Below the pieces are notes generated by a model. That model searched no databases. It saw nothing but the letters and a program-made list of their open reading frames with translations, and had not been told where the DNA came from. Below, piece after piece: positions 1-6,219 of a stretch of DNA of 14,174 nt; positions within the stretch are counted from its first letter, which is position 1, and each line of letters starts with the position of its first letter. The stretch covers positions 1-14,174 of the forward strand of contig CAJUIH010000095.1 of the NCBI GenBank assembly GCA_910586045.1, given 5' to 3'. A program made the position numbers and the translations under genes. This DNA is from an uncultured Eubacterium sp. Lineage in GTDB: Bacteria > Bacillota > Clostridia > Lachnospirales > Lachnospiraceae.

Positions 1-53
1 CCCGCGGTCTCGACCTTGGCAAGGTCGCGCGTTACCAACTACGCCACTATCGC
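1..53 (-). tRNA. tRNA-Gly(GCC), 3' end outside the window
   Basis: Read on the minus strand, the segment starts with a GCGATAG acceptor strand. It continues with a D-arm containing AGTTGGTAA and an anticodon stem CGACC/GGTCG around the loop TTGCCAA. The anticodon is GCC (plus-strand bases 18-20), which reads glycine GGC/GGU codons. The T-arm and the 3' acceptor strand lie beyond the left edge, so the gene is partial here. A consensus promoter sits about 40 bases upstream. The next gene upstream belongs to an AT-rich cassette, so this tRNA could mark an integration boundary. The attachment-prone 3' end cannot be inspected in this window. Confidence 0.93.
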
Positions 54-97
54 GTCTGTTTTTCTTTTGTTTTGTTGTCCTCGCGAACACAATAGAT

Positions 98-126
98 ACT
101 ATACAGGATAACTTTGGATCTGTCAA
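98..126 (-). promoter_or_regulatory. sigma-A promoter of the tRNA-Gly gene
   Basis: On the minus strand a perfect -35 TTGACA (plus 121-126) is separated by 17 bases from the -10 TATAGT (plus 98-103). Transcription would start near position 91, giving a leader of about 38 bases before the mature tRNA 5' end. The spacer between this promoter and the upstream gene (127-188) contains long A and T runs and no clear GC-rich terminator hairpin. Confidence 0.85.
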
Positions 127-188
127 TAGAAAAATAAAAAAAATTTAAAAAATTTTCAGTTTGGCGGCAGTTACAAATCATTGTTTTT

Positions 189-845
189 TTATGGAGTGTC
201 TTTGCTGGTTTCGGAAAGTTTTCGATTGATCCTTGTTAATTCACTCATGATGTAGTTCATTTTTAATTCTGTTAGGTTTTGTTCTATAATACCTGCCCAG
301 TAAGTACAGGTTTCTAATGAGAGTCCTGTTTCGTCGGCCAGATCTCGGATTGTTTCCTGTAACGTAAAGCGTCTGGAAACATAAAAATCTGTTAATGATT
401 GTATTTCATCTATAATATCGGACATCAATTCTGTGTCGTAGTTTTGGTTGGGCAGATTTTGCAGATACCCCCTTTCAAAACGTACAATGTAATTTTGATA
501 AATCGACAGCAATAATAATTTTAGTGCCTTTTCGTTTTCTTTTTCCAGATCCCGTAAATAGGAGACGGTTGTATAGATTCTAAGGGTATCATAGATTTCT
601 TTGACAAGTTTGTCTGTTAATTTATCCGATATGCCTGCAGTACGCAAAAATCTGCGGACGTCTTCCACGGGTTCTGTTTTTAATTCCTGACGAATTGCCT
701 GAATCAACAGCTTTAACTGAAAGAAGAGTTCTTTATTTTCTTGGTAGGCTGGAAATGACGTACCCGATAAAATCTCTTTCCACTGTTCTGCGAACGACTT
801 GTTCAATAGTTGGATCTGGCTTGCAATCAATTCTGCGTTTTTCAT
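189..845 (-). CDS. unknown 218-aa protein, third gene of the nitrilase cassette
   Basis: I do not recognise this protein. It is predicted soluble, mostly helical and rich in charged residues, with no signal peptide or membrane segment. Residues about 162-191 (TIRDLADETGLSLETC) resemble a helix-turn-helix and could bind DNA or be a helical interaction module. The start is well supported: AGAGGAG lies 7 bases upstream of ATG, and the next Met is at about residue 141. That start lies inside the end of the preceding gene, giving a 113-base overlap in a different reading frame. It is the last gene of a leftward three-gene unit that stops short of a tRNA-Gly. The base composition is AT-rich, unlike the thiazole, mrp and mnmA genes to the right. 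The role is unknown; dependence on the two genes before it is inferred from the packing. Confidence 0.8.
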   Translation of the reverse strand: MKNAELIASQIQLLNKSFAEQWKEILSGTSFPAYQENKELFFQLKLLIQAIRQELKTEPVEDVRRFLRTAGISDKLTDKLVKEIYDTLRIYTTVSYLRDLEKENEKALKLLLLSIYQNYIVRFERGYLQNLPNQNYDTELMSDIIDEIQSLTDFYVSRRFTLQETIRDLADETGLSLETCTYWAGIIEQNLTELKMNYIMSELTRINRKLSETSKDTP

Positions 846-1524
846 AGATAAACTCCTCTTTAAAATTCATTCGTTTATGGTCCTTGGCTCTTTCTTTCCA
901 AAACTGTTCTTTGTCGAATATTTCCTGATATTCTACGTCGATGTAGTCTTTTGGTTGTTCTATAGGTACTTTATGCGGATTGCAGTGGAAGCGTCCGGTT
1001 TTTGTCAGGCAATATCTGGTTCCTTTGTTTTTGCCGTACCGCGTCACATATCCGGCGTTTAAAAGTAAGTTCAAAATCTCACTAAGATAATTTGGGCTGA
1101 TGTTCACATCTTCTGCGATCTTACCCTGTCTGGCATCTGGGTTTTGATACAGGTAATGCAAAATATCCTGCACATGTTTCCGGTCCAGGAGGCCTTTACA
1201 TTTTTGCTGTTCTGCCTTTGTTAAAAGAGCAGAATGCATTTCCTCAATTATTGTATATGACCCGATAAAGATACCGCATTCATAGGCAAGGCATTCTTTT
1301 GGTGTTTTATGCATTCCAGCGATCGTTTTACGCAGTTTGCGATGGATTTTCAGCATTTTTTCCATATCATCCTGTGCGTTTTTTTGGATAGCCTGTTTTG
1401 CATTTTGAATATAAGCCTGATTCAGTTCTTGCATTTCCTGCGTATATAATTCTGCTTCACATATGGTTGTTTCTAAAGATTGTGTCGAAAGCATCCGAAG
1501 GCTTTGTTCTAATGTCAATTTCAT
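733..1524 (-). CDS. 263-aa winged helix-turn-helix protein, second gene of the nitrilase cassette
   Basis: A helical N-terminal region (residues about 1-110) precedes a winged helix-turn-helix at about 115-178. The recognition part reads KIAEDVNISPNYLSEILNLL, followed by an NAGYVTRYGKNKGTRYCLT wing and a TKTG motif as in MarR/PadR-like regulators. The tail after residue 180 is charged and of unknown function. I chose the ATG at 1524 because GGGAG lies about 8 bases upstream and the codon follows the preceding stop by only 2 bases. An upstream in-frame ATG at 1563 would overlap the preceding gene. Residues 227-263 are encoded in DNA that also encodes the start of the next gene in another frame. 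The likely role is a sensor or transcriptional regulator of the cassette, or the nucleic-acid-binding subunit of a complex. Both are inferences. Confidence 0.8.
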   Translation of the reverse strand: MKLTLEQSLRMLSTQSLETTICEAELYTQEMQELNQAYIQNAKQAIQKNAQDDMEKMLKIHRKLRKTIAGMHKTPKECLAYECGIFIGSYTIIEEMHSALLTKAEQQKCKGLLDRKHVQDILHYLYQNPDARQGKIAEDVNISPNYLSEILNLLLNAGYVTRYGKNKGTRYCLTKTGRFHCNPHKVPIEQPKDYIDVEYQEIFDKEQFWKERAKDHKRMNFKEEFIYEKRRIDCKPDPTIEQVVRRTVERDFIGYVISSLPRK

Positions 1525-1526
1525 TT

Positions 1527-2915
1527 TTACATCTCCCATCCAATCTGATATGTATAGATACATGTATGATCGCAGTGCTGCCTATTGCCGCACAAATCGG
1601 TTTGTGTGGTTTTTGATTTTTTGATCCCTGTTTTGCCGGGCAGGAATGCCAATGTTACAGCAGCTTTCATTTCTCCTGATTTGTTCAGCCAGCGGGAGGC
1701 ACATGTATTAATCCATATTACACCACAGTCCAGATCTCCATATTTGGAAGACAATAACTCAAATTGATAGTCAGTTCCTGTAAAGGAAGGCACAATTAAT
1801 AAAGTTACTCTCAATTTTTCAGCAAGTATTTTTAGATAGGAAGTGATCAGAAAATCTTTGCAAATCATAATGGCGATTCTTCCAATTCCATAACAGTGCA
1901 GAATATAGATTTTTTGATCTGAATGGATATCCTCTTTTACTTGGTGCTGGCCTAGTTTTAAATCAACGCCGTGGTGTTTTTGCTGTTCACAGATGGTATC
2001 TCCGACATCATTAAAAATCGTGCAGAAATTACGGTTCATTTGCCAGACCGTGGGACTAATCGTAAGCCGGGGATATGCGTTATCGTTGATTGATTCCCTT
2101 AGGTCTAATTCTGATCCGAGGCTCTGTACAATCGCTTCTGTACCAAGCATTTCGGGAAATACCAGCAAGTCTGCTTCTTCAAATACTGCTTTTTGCAGAA
2201 CATCTAAGGTATTTGACTGGATCTTTTGTTCCAACTCCGGTTTCATTGGTTTTATGGAAATCCATCGGGTGTTATCCCTGCTGTAAGGTTCTGTTGCTTC
2301 GACAATGTTTAGATTTGTAATCGGAGATACTACAATGCTTAATCTGCCGCGCTGCAGGGCGTCTCTAAACAGATTTCTTGGCATAAGTATGTGTTCTGCC
2401 GTATATTCATCCATATCCGCAGAGGTTACAAAATAAAAATTTCTTAGATAGTAAAATATGTTGTATGAAGTATAAGCATCTCTATTCAAATGTTCCCACC
2501 TGCATGCAATTCGTGGAAGAAGATAAATCCCACAGTCTAAATGGTTCGTATTTAGGCAGTGGAAGCGGAGTTGTTCCTGGTCTGGCGGAATACAGTCGTA
2601 AAAGGTGTCTTCCAAAAAGGAATCCAAATTTTTAGCAAGAAAAATCAGTTCCTCTTTGTTTTGGGATACTGCGGTATATTTTATTAGATCATCCGTAAGA
2701 GTTGTTTTCATTAGGGATGGTTCTGAAATTTCAGCGACATTCCTTGTTTCTTTGTCAAATAAATCAGGAAATTTTGTTTTTAATGTTTCAGTGATTTTAA
2801 CCACATAGTCTTCTTCTAGATTTCTCATTTTTTCAAAGTCATGTTCGTTTGTGGATATTAGTATTTTTTTTAACACAAGGGCCATCACATCGTATAATTT
2901 CTTTATCTGCCGCAT
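1527..2915 (-). CDS. 462-aa carbon-nitrogen hydrolase (nitrilase-like) domain protein, first gene of the cassette
   Basis: Residues about 190-435 look like the nitrilase/amidase fold. I read the triad as Glu255 in LLVFPEML, Lys313 in QQKHHG and Cys352 in GRIAIMICKDF, in the order and spacing usual for carbon-nitrogen hydrolases, which cleave non-peptide C-N bonds. The first 190 residues (helical, with aromatic stretches such as YNIFYYLRNFYFV) are not part of the usual domain and I cannot assign them. Ordinary nitrilases have about 260-320 residues, so this is a two-part protein. Nitrilase domains are known fused to reverse transcriptases in some defence systems (DRT1-like), but there is no RT signature here. 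The start has GAGAGGA 6-7 bases upstream. It is followed after 2 bases by the winged-helix gene. The substrate is unknown, and the divergent surroundings of the triad mean activity is not certain. Confidence 0.82.
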   Translation of the reverse strand: MRQIKKLYDVMALVLKKILISTNEHDFEKMRNLEEDYVVKITETLKTKFPDLFDKETRNVAEISEPSLMKTTLTDDLIKYTAVSQNKEELIFLAKNLDSFLEDTFYDCIPPDQEQLRFHCLNTNHLDCGIYLLPRIACRWEHLNRDAYTSYNIFYYLRNFYFVTSADMDEYTAEHILMPRNLFRDALQRGRLSIVVSPITNLNIVEATEPYSRDNTRWISIKPMKPELEQKIQSNTLDVLQKAVFEEADLLVFPEMLGTEAIVQSLGSELDLRESINDNAYPRLTISPTVWQMNRNFCTIFNDVGDTICEQQKHHGVDLKLGQHQVKEDIHSDQKIYILHCYGIGRIAIMICKDFLITSYLKILAEKLRVTLLIVPSFTGTDYQFELLSSKYGDLDCGVIWINTCASRWLNKSGEMKAAVTLAFLPGKTGIKKSKTTQTDLCGNRQHCDHTCIYTYQIGWEM

Positions 2916-2942
2916 ACAAATCCTCTCGTCTTTATACTACTC

Positions 2943-2971
2943 AGAATAACACAAAAATATTCTTTTTGCAA
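2943..2971 (-). promoter_or_regulatory. candidate promoter of the nitrilase cassette
   Basis: Minus strand: TTGCAA (plus 2966-2971), a 17-base spacer, then TATTCT (plus 2943-2948). Each hexamer matches 4 of 6 sigma-A consensus bases. The start point would be near 2936, directly ahead of the GAGAGGA ribosome binding site at about 2921-2927. This is a moderate match in AT-rich DNA where chance matches are common. Confidence 0.4.
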
Positions 2972-2991
2972 TTATCATTCAGTTTTTATTC

Positions 2992-3024
2992 AGTTGCAGT
3001 CATGCTATATGCAACTACATATAG
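2992..3024. repeat. two overlapping inverted repeats upstream of the cassette promoter
   Basis: AGTTGCA (2992-2998) and TGCAACT (3010-3016) form a perfect 7-base inverted repeat. CTATATG (3005-3011) and CATATAG (3018-3024) form a second perfect 7-base inverted repeat that interlocks with it. They lie about 20-50 bases upstream of the candidate -35 of the nitrilase cassette, and between it and the divergent gene at 3161. They could be operators for the cassette's own winged-helix protein (inference). The remainder of 2930-3160 shows no gene. Confidence 0.45.
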
Positions 3025-3160
3025 ATTATCATATACCTGTAATTTTAACAATACAAAATTTCTGGCCGGCATTCACATCACAAGAAAAACCAAATAACGC
3101 ATAAAAGCTCCCCGCCCCGCATAAATTAAGAATAAGCAGAACACGGAGGAGGCAGTCCTG

Positions 3161-3595
3161 ATGAGCGCAAAGACCAGAATTGTCGTATTACATATGAGGG
3201 AAGTCATCTATACGGTTATTTTTGCGGCGCTTGCGATTTTACTAATCCTGCTGTTGGTTTTTATGTTCCGTTCCGGGAAAAAAGGGGCGGATGCCCAGGA
3301 AACGATGAAATATGTATCGGGGGTCTACACATCATCCATTGCGTTAAATAACCAGGCAATGGATGTTAAGGTCGTAGTAGATGATAACCGGATCAATTCC
3401 ATCTCCCTGGATAATCTGGATGAAACCGCGGCAACGATGTATCCGCTGATGCAGCCGGCACTGGACCAGATCAGCCAGCAGATCTACGAAAAGCAGTCTA
3501 CGGAGGGAATTACTTATGATGAGGCAAACCAATATACATCCACCGTATTGCTGAACGCAATCAAAGATGCGCTGTCCAAAGCGGAAAAGACTTGA
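3161..3595 (+). CDS. membrane-anchored protein with degenerate FMN-binding-like domain
   Basis: The N-terminus is a signal anchor: a hydrophobic segment at residues about 15-36 (VIYTVIFAALAILLILLLVF) followed by RSGKKG, so the C-terminal 100 residues should be outside the cell. That part runs YVSGVYTSS, VKVVVDDNRINSISL, then YTSTVLLNAIKDAL, which follows the order of an FMN_bind domain (start strand, V-dG-I-I strand, final TS-AI-AL helix). The usual SGATxTS sequence, whose Thr carries covalently bound FMN, is replaced by NQYTST, so flavin binding is doubtful. GGAGGAGG about 8 bases upstream supports the start. It is a single gene, divergent from the nitrilase cassette, and its stop codon lies inside the -35 box of the thiazole operon promoter. 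Product confidence is moderate; the coding call is firm. Confidence 0.78.
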   Translation: MSAKTRIVVLHMREVIYTVIFAALAILLILLLVFMFRSGKKGADAQETMKYVSGVYTSSIALNNQAMDVKVVVDDNRINSISLDNLDETAATMYPLMQPALDQISQQIYEKQSTEGITYDEANQYTSTVLLNAIKDALSKAEKT

Positions 3596-3620
3596 CATTT
3601 CGTCCGCGGCACAGTAATAT
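3592..3620 (+). promoter_or_regulatory. sigma-A promoter of the thiazole operon
   Basis: A perfect TTGACA (3592-3597), a 17-base spacer and TAATAT (3615-3620) place the start of transcription near 3627. The -35 hexamer overlaps the stop codon of the preceding gene, so the thiS operon is separately transcribed. Confidence 0.75.
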
Positions 3621-3626
3621 CATAAT

Positions 3627-3764
3627 AGAGTGCAGGCAGAAAGCCGCATGAAGGGGTGCACCACCGCGGGTGTATTCTTTTGTGCGGCTTTTTATTGACG
3701 CGGCGGCATTCCGCGGTTTTAAGGACATGCTGCTGCGCTTTAAGAAAAAGTAGGAGGTTCATGT
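3627..3764 (+). promoter_or_regulatory. thiS leader with probable transcription attenuation
   Basis: About 138 bases separate the predicted start of transcription from thiS. The first 70 bases fold into a complete intrinsic terminator (listed separately), so full-length operon mRNA requires readthrough or antitermination. I looked for a TPP riboswitch, which often precedes thiamine genes, and found neither the CTGAGA box nor the second conserved thi-box. ACCGCGGG inside the hairpin recalls a T-box, but there is no room for a T-box stem I. From memory a candidate RNA motif upstream of thiS genes has been proposed in Firmicutes; I cannot check whether this matches it. The second half (3695-3764) leads to AGGAGG at 3752-3757. 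Confidence 0.6.
3640..3694 (+). terminator. intrinsic terminator inside the thiS leader
   Basis: AAAGCCGCA (3640-3648) pairs perfectly with TGCGGCTTT (3683-3691) and is followed by more T residues. Inside the 34-base loop, TGCACC (3657-3662) can pair with GGTGTA (3669-3674), with one G-U pair, around the loop ACCGCG. It lies downstream of the operon promoter and upstream of thiS, so it is an attenuator rather than an end-of-gene terminator. It would also stop transcripts from the preceding gene. Confidence 0.8.
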
Positions 3765-3959
3765 ATGGTTCGTATAAACGGCAAAGAGGAATCGGTATGC
3801 GGTATGCGGTTGTATGATTATTTGGTACAAAACCAGTATTCGCCGGAGGGAATCGCGGTGGAATGCAACGAGGAGATTCTTCCGAAAGACCAGTATCAAA
3901 CATATGTATTAAAAGACGACGATGTCATTGAGATTGTAAGCTTTGTGGGCGGCGGCTGA
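3765..3959 (+). CDS. thiS: ThiS, sulfur carrier for thiazole synthesis
   Basis: This is a 64-residue ubiquitin-like protein of the usual ThiS size. It starts MVRINGKEE, has a middle part ILPKDQYQTYVLKDDDVIEIV, and ends in the obligatory Gly-Gly (FVGGG). The C-terminal glycine is adenylated and then converted to a thiocarboxylate that gives sulfur to ThiG. AGGAGG at 3752-3757, 7 bases from ATG, sets the start; an ATG four bases earlier is out of frame. It is the first gene of the thiS-thiG-thiH-tenI unit. The activating enzyme ThiF, often the next gene in Clostridia, is absent from the window, so ThiF or a MoeB-like enzyme must be encoded elsewhere if ThiS is functional. Confidence 0.93.
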   Translation: MVRINGKEESVCGMRLYDYLVQNQYSPEGIAVECNEEILPKDQYQTYVLKDDDVIEIVSFVGGG

Positions 3960-3994
3960 TCATGCGGGGCCGGCTGTATGGCGCGGCGGTGCGG

Positions 3995-4078
3995 ATGAAA
4001 CGGTATAGAATTAAGGACAGTACGGAATCAGAATTAGAATGGATGCGTCGTTACAAATTTCAAGTAGAAAGGAAATAA
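3995..4078 (+). CDS. possible 27-aa small ORF between thiS and thiG
   Basis: In the 123-base gap between thiS and thiG an open frame runs to TAA at 4076-4078. It can start at ATG 3995 (27 residues beginning MKRYRIKDSTES) or at ATG 3962 (38 residues). The product is highly charged and basic, containing ELEWMRRYKF. No good Shine-Dalgarno precedes either start, and its end overlaps the AAAGGA used by thiG. It occupies the place where thiF often sits but shows no ThiF feature. It may be a real small protein, a translational coupling ORF or chance. Confidence 0.3.
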   Translation: MKRYRIKDSTESELEWMRRYKFQVERK

Positions 4079-4082
4079 GAAA

Positions 4083-4862
4083 ATGGCAGATCAAAAAGAT
4101 ACCTTTATATTAGGCGGAAAGGAATTTTCTTCCCGGTTTATTTTAGGGTCCGGGAAATATTCCATGGAATTAATCCGTGCGGCGGTAGAAAATGCCGGGG
4201 CGCAGATTATTACGCTGGCGGTGCGCCGGACGAATACAAAGAAAAATGAAAATATCCTGGATTATATTCCGGACACCGTGACCCTGCTGCCGAATACGTC
4301 CGGCGCTAGGGACGCAAAGGAGGCAGTCCGGATCGCCCGGATGTCCCGGGAACTGGGCTGCGGGGATTTTGTAAAAATAGAGATTATGAAAGACAGCAAG
4401 TATCTGCTGCCGGATAATGCGGAAACGGTACGGGCTGCGGAACAGCTTGTGAAAGAAGGGTTTGTGGTGCTTCCTTATATGTATCCGGATTTGTATGCGG
4501 CAAGAGATCTGGTAAATGCGGGCGCGGCCGCGGTTATGCCGTTAGCTTCCCCGATTGGATCGAATAAAGGGCTTGCGACGAAAGAATTTATTCAGATTTT
4601 AATAGATGAAATCGATGTGCCGATTATTGTAGACGCCGGCATTGGCAGGCCGTCCCAGGCGTGCGAAGCCATGGAGATGGGGGCGGCGGCTATTATGGCG
4701 AATACGGCAATCGCGACCGCGGGGGATATCCCGGCGATGGCGGGTGCTTTTAAACATGCGATTGAAGCCGGACGGAGCGCTTATTTAGCAGGGCTTGGAC
4801 GGGTTTTGGAGCGGGGCGCTTGTGCGTCGGATCCGCTGACCGGTTTTTTGCGGGATGAATAG
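4083..4862 (+). CDS. thiG: ThiG, thiazole synthase
   Basis: The 259 residues match the usual ThiG length and TIM-barrel layout. The start FILGGKEFSSRFILGSGKY and the AVRRTN segment are typical. The Schiff-base lysine is Lys98 in DFVKIEI. PLASPIGSNKGL (about residues 153-164), IVDAGIGRPSQA and MANTAIA form the phosphate-binding side. The enzyme joins 1-deoxyxylulose 5-phosphate, sulfur from ThiS thiocarboxylate and dehydroglycine into the thiazole phosphate. In anaerobes the dehydroglycine comes from ThiH, the next gene. The ribosome binding site AAAGGA is modest. The gene is followed by a 103-base gap with a stable inverted repeat before thiH. Confidence 0.96.
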   Translation: MADQKDTFILGGKEFSSRFILGSGKYSMELIRAAVENAGAQIITLAVRRTNTKKNENILDYIPDTVTLLPNTSGARDAKEAVRIARMSRELGCGDFVKIEIMKDSKYLLPDNAETVRAAEQLVKEGFVVLPYMYPDLYAARDLVNAGAAAVMPLASPIGSNKGLATKEFIQILIDEIDVPIIVDAGIGRPSQACEAMEMGAAAIMANTAIATAGDIPAMAGAFKHAIEAGRSAYLAGLGRVLERGACASDPLTGFLRDE

Positions 4863-4866
4863 ACCC

Positions 4867-4910
4867 GCCGGCAGGGAAAGGGCTGTCGGTTGCGGAGAAA
4901 ACCTGCCGGC
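4867..4910 (+). repeat. 9-base inverted repeat in the thiG-thiH gap
   Basis: GCCGGCAGG (4867-4875) and CCTGCCGGC (4902-4910) are perfectly complementary across a 26-base loop. There is no following T run, so it is not a terminator. In mRNA it would form a GC-rich stem just after the thiG stop, possibly protecting or processing the message or tuning thiH translation. Its presence argues against thiH starting at the in-frame ATG at 4855. Confidence 0.6.
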
Positions 4911-4965
4911 AAACCAACAGATGATGGATCAGGATGGAAGCAAACGTAGAAAGAAGGATAAAAAG

Positions 4966-6219
4966 ATGCCAGAGAATCAATTTTTTGTAGATTCGGATAA
5001 ATTATCAGCGCAGGCTTTAGAGCGCAAGCACCGCTTGGAGAACGATCCGTCGGCAAGGACGGATTTCATGCAGTATATGGATGGCATGGAGCGTATTTCT
5101 TCCGATGTTATGGAACAGGTATTGGGCCAGATGCGCGGTTATACGTATGAACAGTATACGGACGCGGATGTACGCCGCGCCCTGCTGCAGGAAACCTGCG
5201 GTGTGGAGGAATTAAAGGCGCTGCTTTCCCCTGCCGCAAAGCCGCATCTGGAGGAAATGGCCGCGCGGGCAAAATATGAGACAAGCAGGCATTTCGGCAA
5301 TACGGTGTATTTGTTTACGCCGTTATATATTGCGAATTATTGTGAAAACTATTGTGTATACTGCGGATTTAACTGTTATAATGATATTGTGCGTAAAAAG
5401 CTGGATGCCGCGGAAATCGAACATGAGATGCGGGTGATTGCGGATGCGGGCATGGAGGAGATCTTGATTTTGACCGGGGAAAGCCGCGGTATGAGCGATG
5501 TGGCCTATATCGGAGAGGCCTGCAAAATGGCGGCGGGTTATTTCCGCAATGTGGGGCTGGAAATTTATCCGGTCAACAGCGACGAGTACCGTTATCTGCA
5601 TTCATGCGGGGCAGATTATATTACGGTGTTTCAGGAAACGTATGACGCGCAAAAATATGAGACGCTGCATCTAAAAGGGCATAAGCGTGTCTTTCCGTAC
5701 CGTTTTGAAGCACAGGAGCGGGCGATTTTGGGCGGAATGCGCGGCGTTGCTTTTTCGGCCCTGCTCGGTTTGTCTGATTTTCGTAAGGACGCGCTGGCTA
5801 GTGCGCTTCATGTGTATTATTTGCAGCGCAAATACCCGCATGTGGAATATTCGCTTTCCTGCCCGCGGCTGCGCCCGATTATCAATAATGACAAAATCAG
5901 TCCGCTTGGCGTGACGGAAAGCGATTTGTGCCAGATTTTGTGCGCGTACCGGATCTTTCTTCCGTATGTCGGCATTACGGTTTCTTCGCGTGAACAGAAG
6001 CATTTTCGGGACGGCATTGTAAAAATTGCGGCTACAAAAGTATCCGCCGGGGTTTCGACGGGGATCGGCGACCATGAGAGTAAATATACCGGTACACAGA
6101 AAGAGGAATCCGGCGACGAGCAGTTCCAGATCAGTGACGAGCGCAGTTTTGACGAGATGTACCAGGATATGTCGTCCGGCGGCCTGCAGCCGGTATTAAA
6201 CGACTATATTTATGTCTGA
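4966..6219 (+). CDS. thiH: ThiH, radical SAM tyrosine lyase (2-iminoacetate synthase)
   Basis: With the start at 4966 the protein has 417 residues. The radical SAM [4Fe-4S] ligands are Cys126, Cys130 and Cys133 in CENYCVYCGF. LTGESRG and EIYPVNSDEY follow as in ThiH. Also present are TVFQETYDAQKYETLHLKG, the LSCPRLRP segment and the C-terminal TKVSAGVSTGIG. ThiH splits tyrosine to p-cresol and dehydroglycine for ThiG and needs anoxic conditions. The frame is open back to ATG 4855 (454 residues), but that would overlap thiG and read through the inverted repeat. GAAGG before MPENQFF, and the usual family length, favour 4966. Its end overlaps the annotated tenI start by 8 bases. Confidence 0.94.
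   Translation: MPENQFFVDSDKLSAQALERKHRLENDPSARTDFMQYMDGMERISSDVMEQVLGQMRGYTYEQYTDADVRRALLQETCGVEELKALLSPAAKPHLEEMAARAKYETSRHFGNTVYLFTPLYIANYCENYCVYCGFNCYNDIVRKKLDAAEIEHEMRVIADAGMEEILILTGESRGMSDVAYIGEACKMAAGYFRNVGLEIYPVNSDEYRYLHSCGADYITVFQETYDAQKYETLHLKGHKRVFPYRFEAQERAILGGMRGVAFSALLGLSDFRKDALASALHVYYLQRKYPHVEYSLSCPRLRPIINNDKISPLGVTESDLCQILCAYRIFLPYVGITVSSREQKHFRDGIVKIAATKVSAGVSTGIGDHESKYTGTQKEESGDEQFQISDERSFDEMYQDMSSGGLQPVLNDYIYV

Noticed and set aside
1..188. Prophage or integrative-element attachment site at the tRNA
   Set aside because: No integrase and no direct repeat of tRNA sequence is visible, and the tRNA 3' end is outside the window, so this cannot be supported.
189..2915. Reverse-transcriptase (DRT1-like) or CRISPR-linked system
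   Set aside because: No RT motifs (such as xxDD), no Cas proteins and no repeat array are present; only the nitrilase-like domain is shared with DRT1.
3627..3764. TPP riboswitch or T-box leader upstream of thiS
   Set aside because: The conserved TPP boxes are missing. Only an ACCGCGGG fragment resembles a T-box, and the 30-base stretch before the hairpin cannot hold stem I.
4855..4965. N-terminal extension of ThiH by 37 residues
   Set aside because: It overlaps thiG, is translated from a GC-rich inverted repeat, has no Shine-Dalgarno and exceeds the family length; the start at 4966 has GAAGG upstream.
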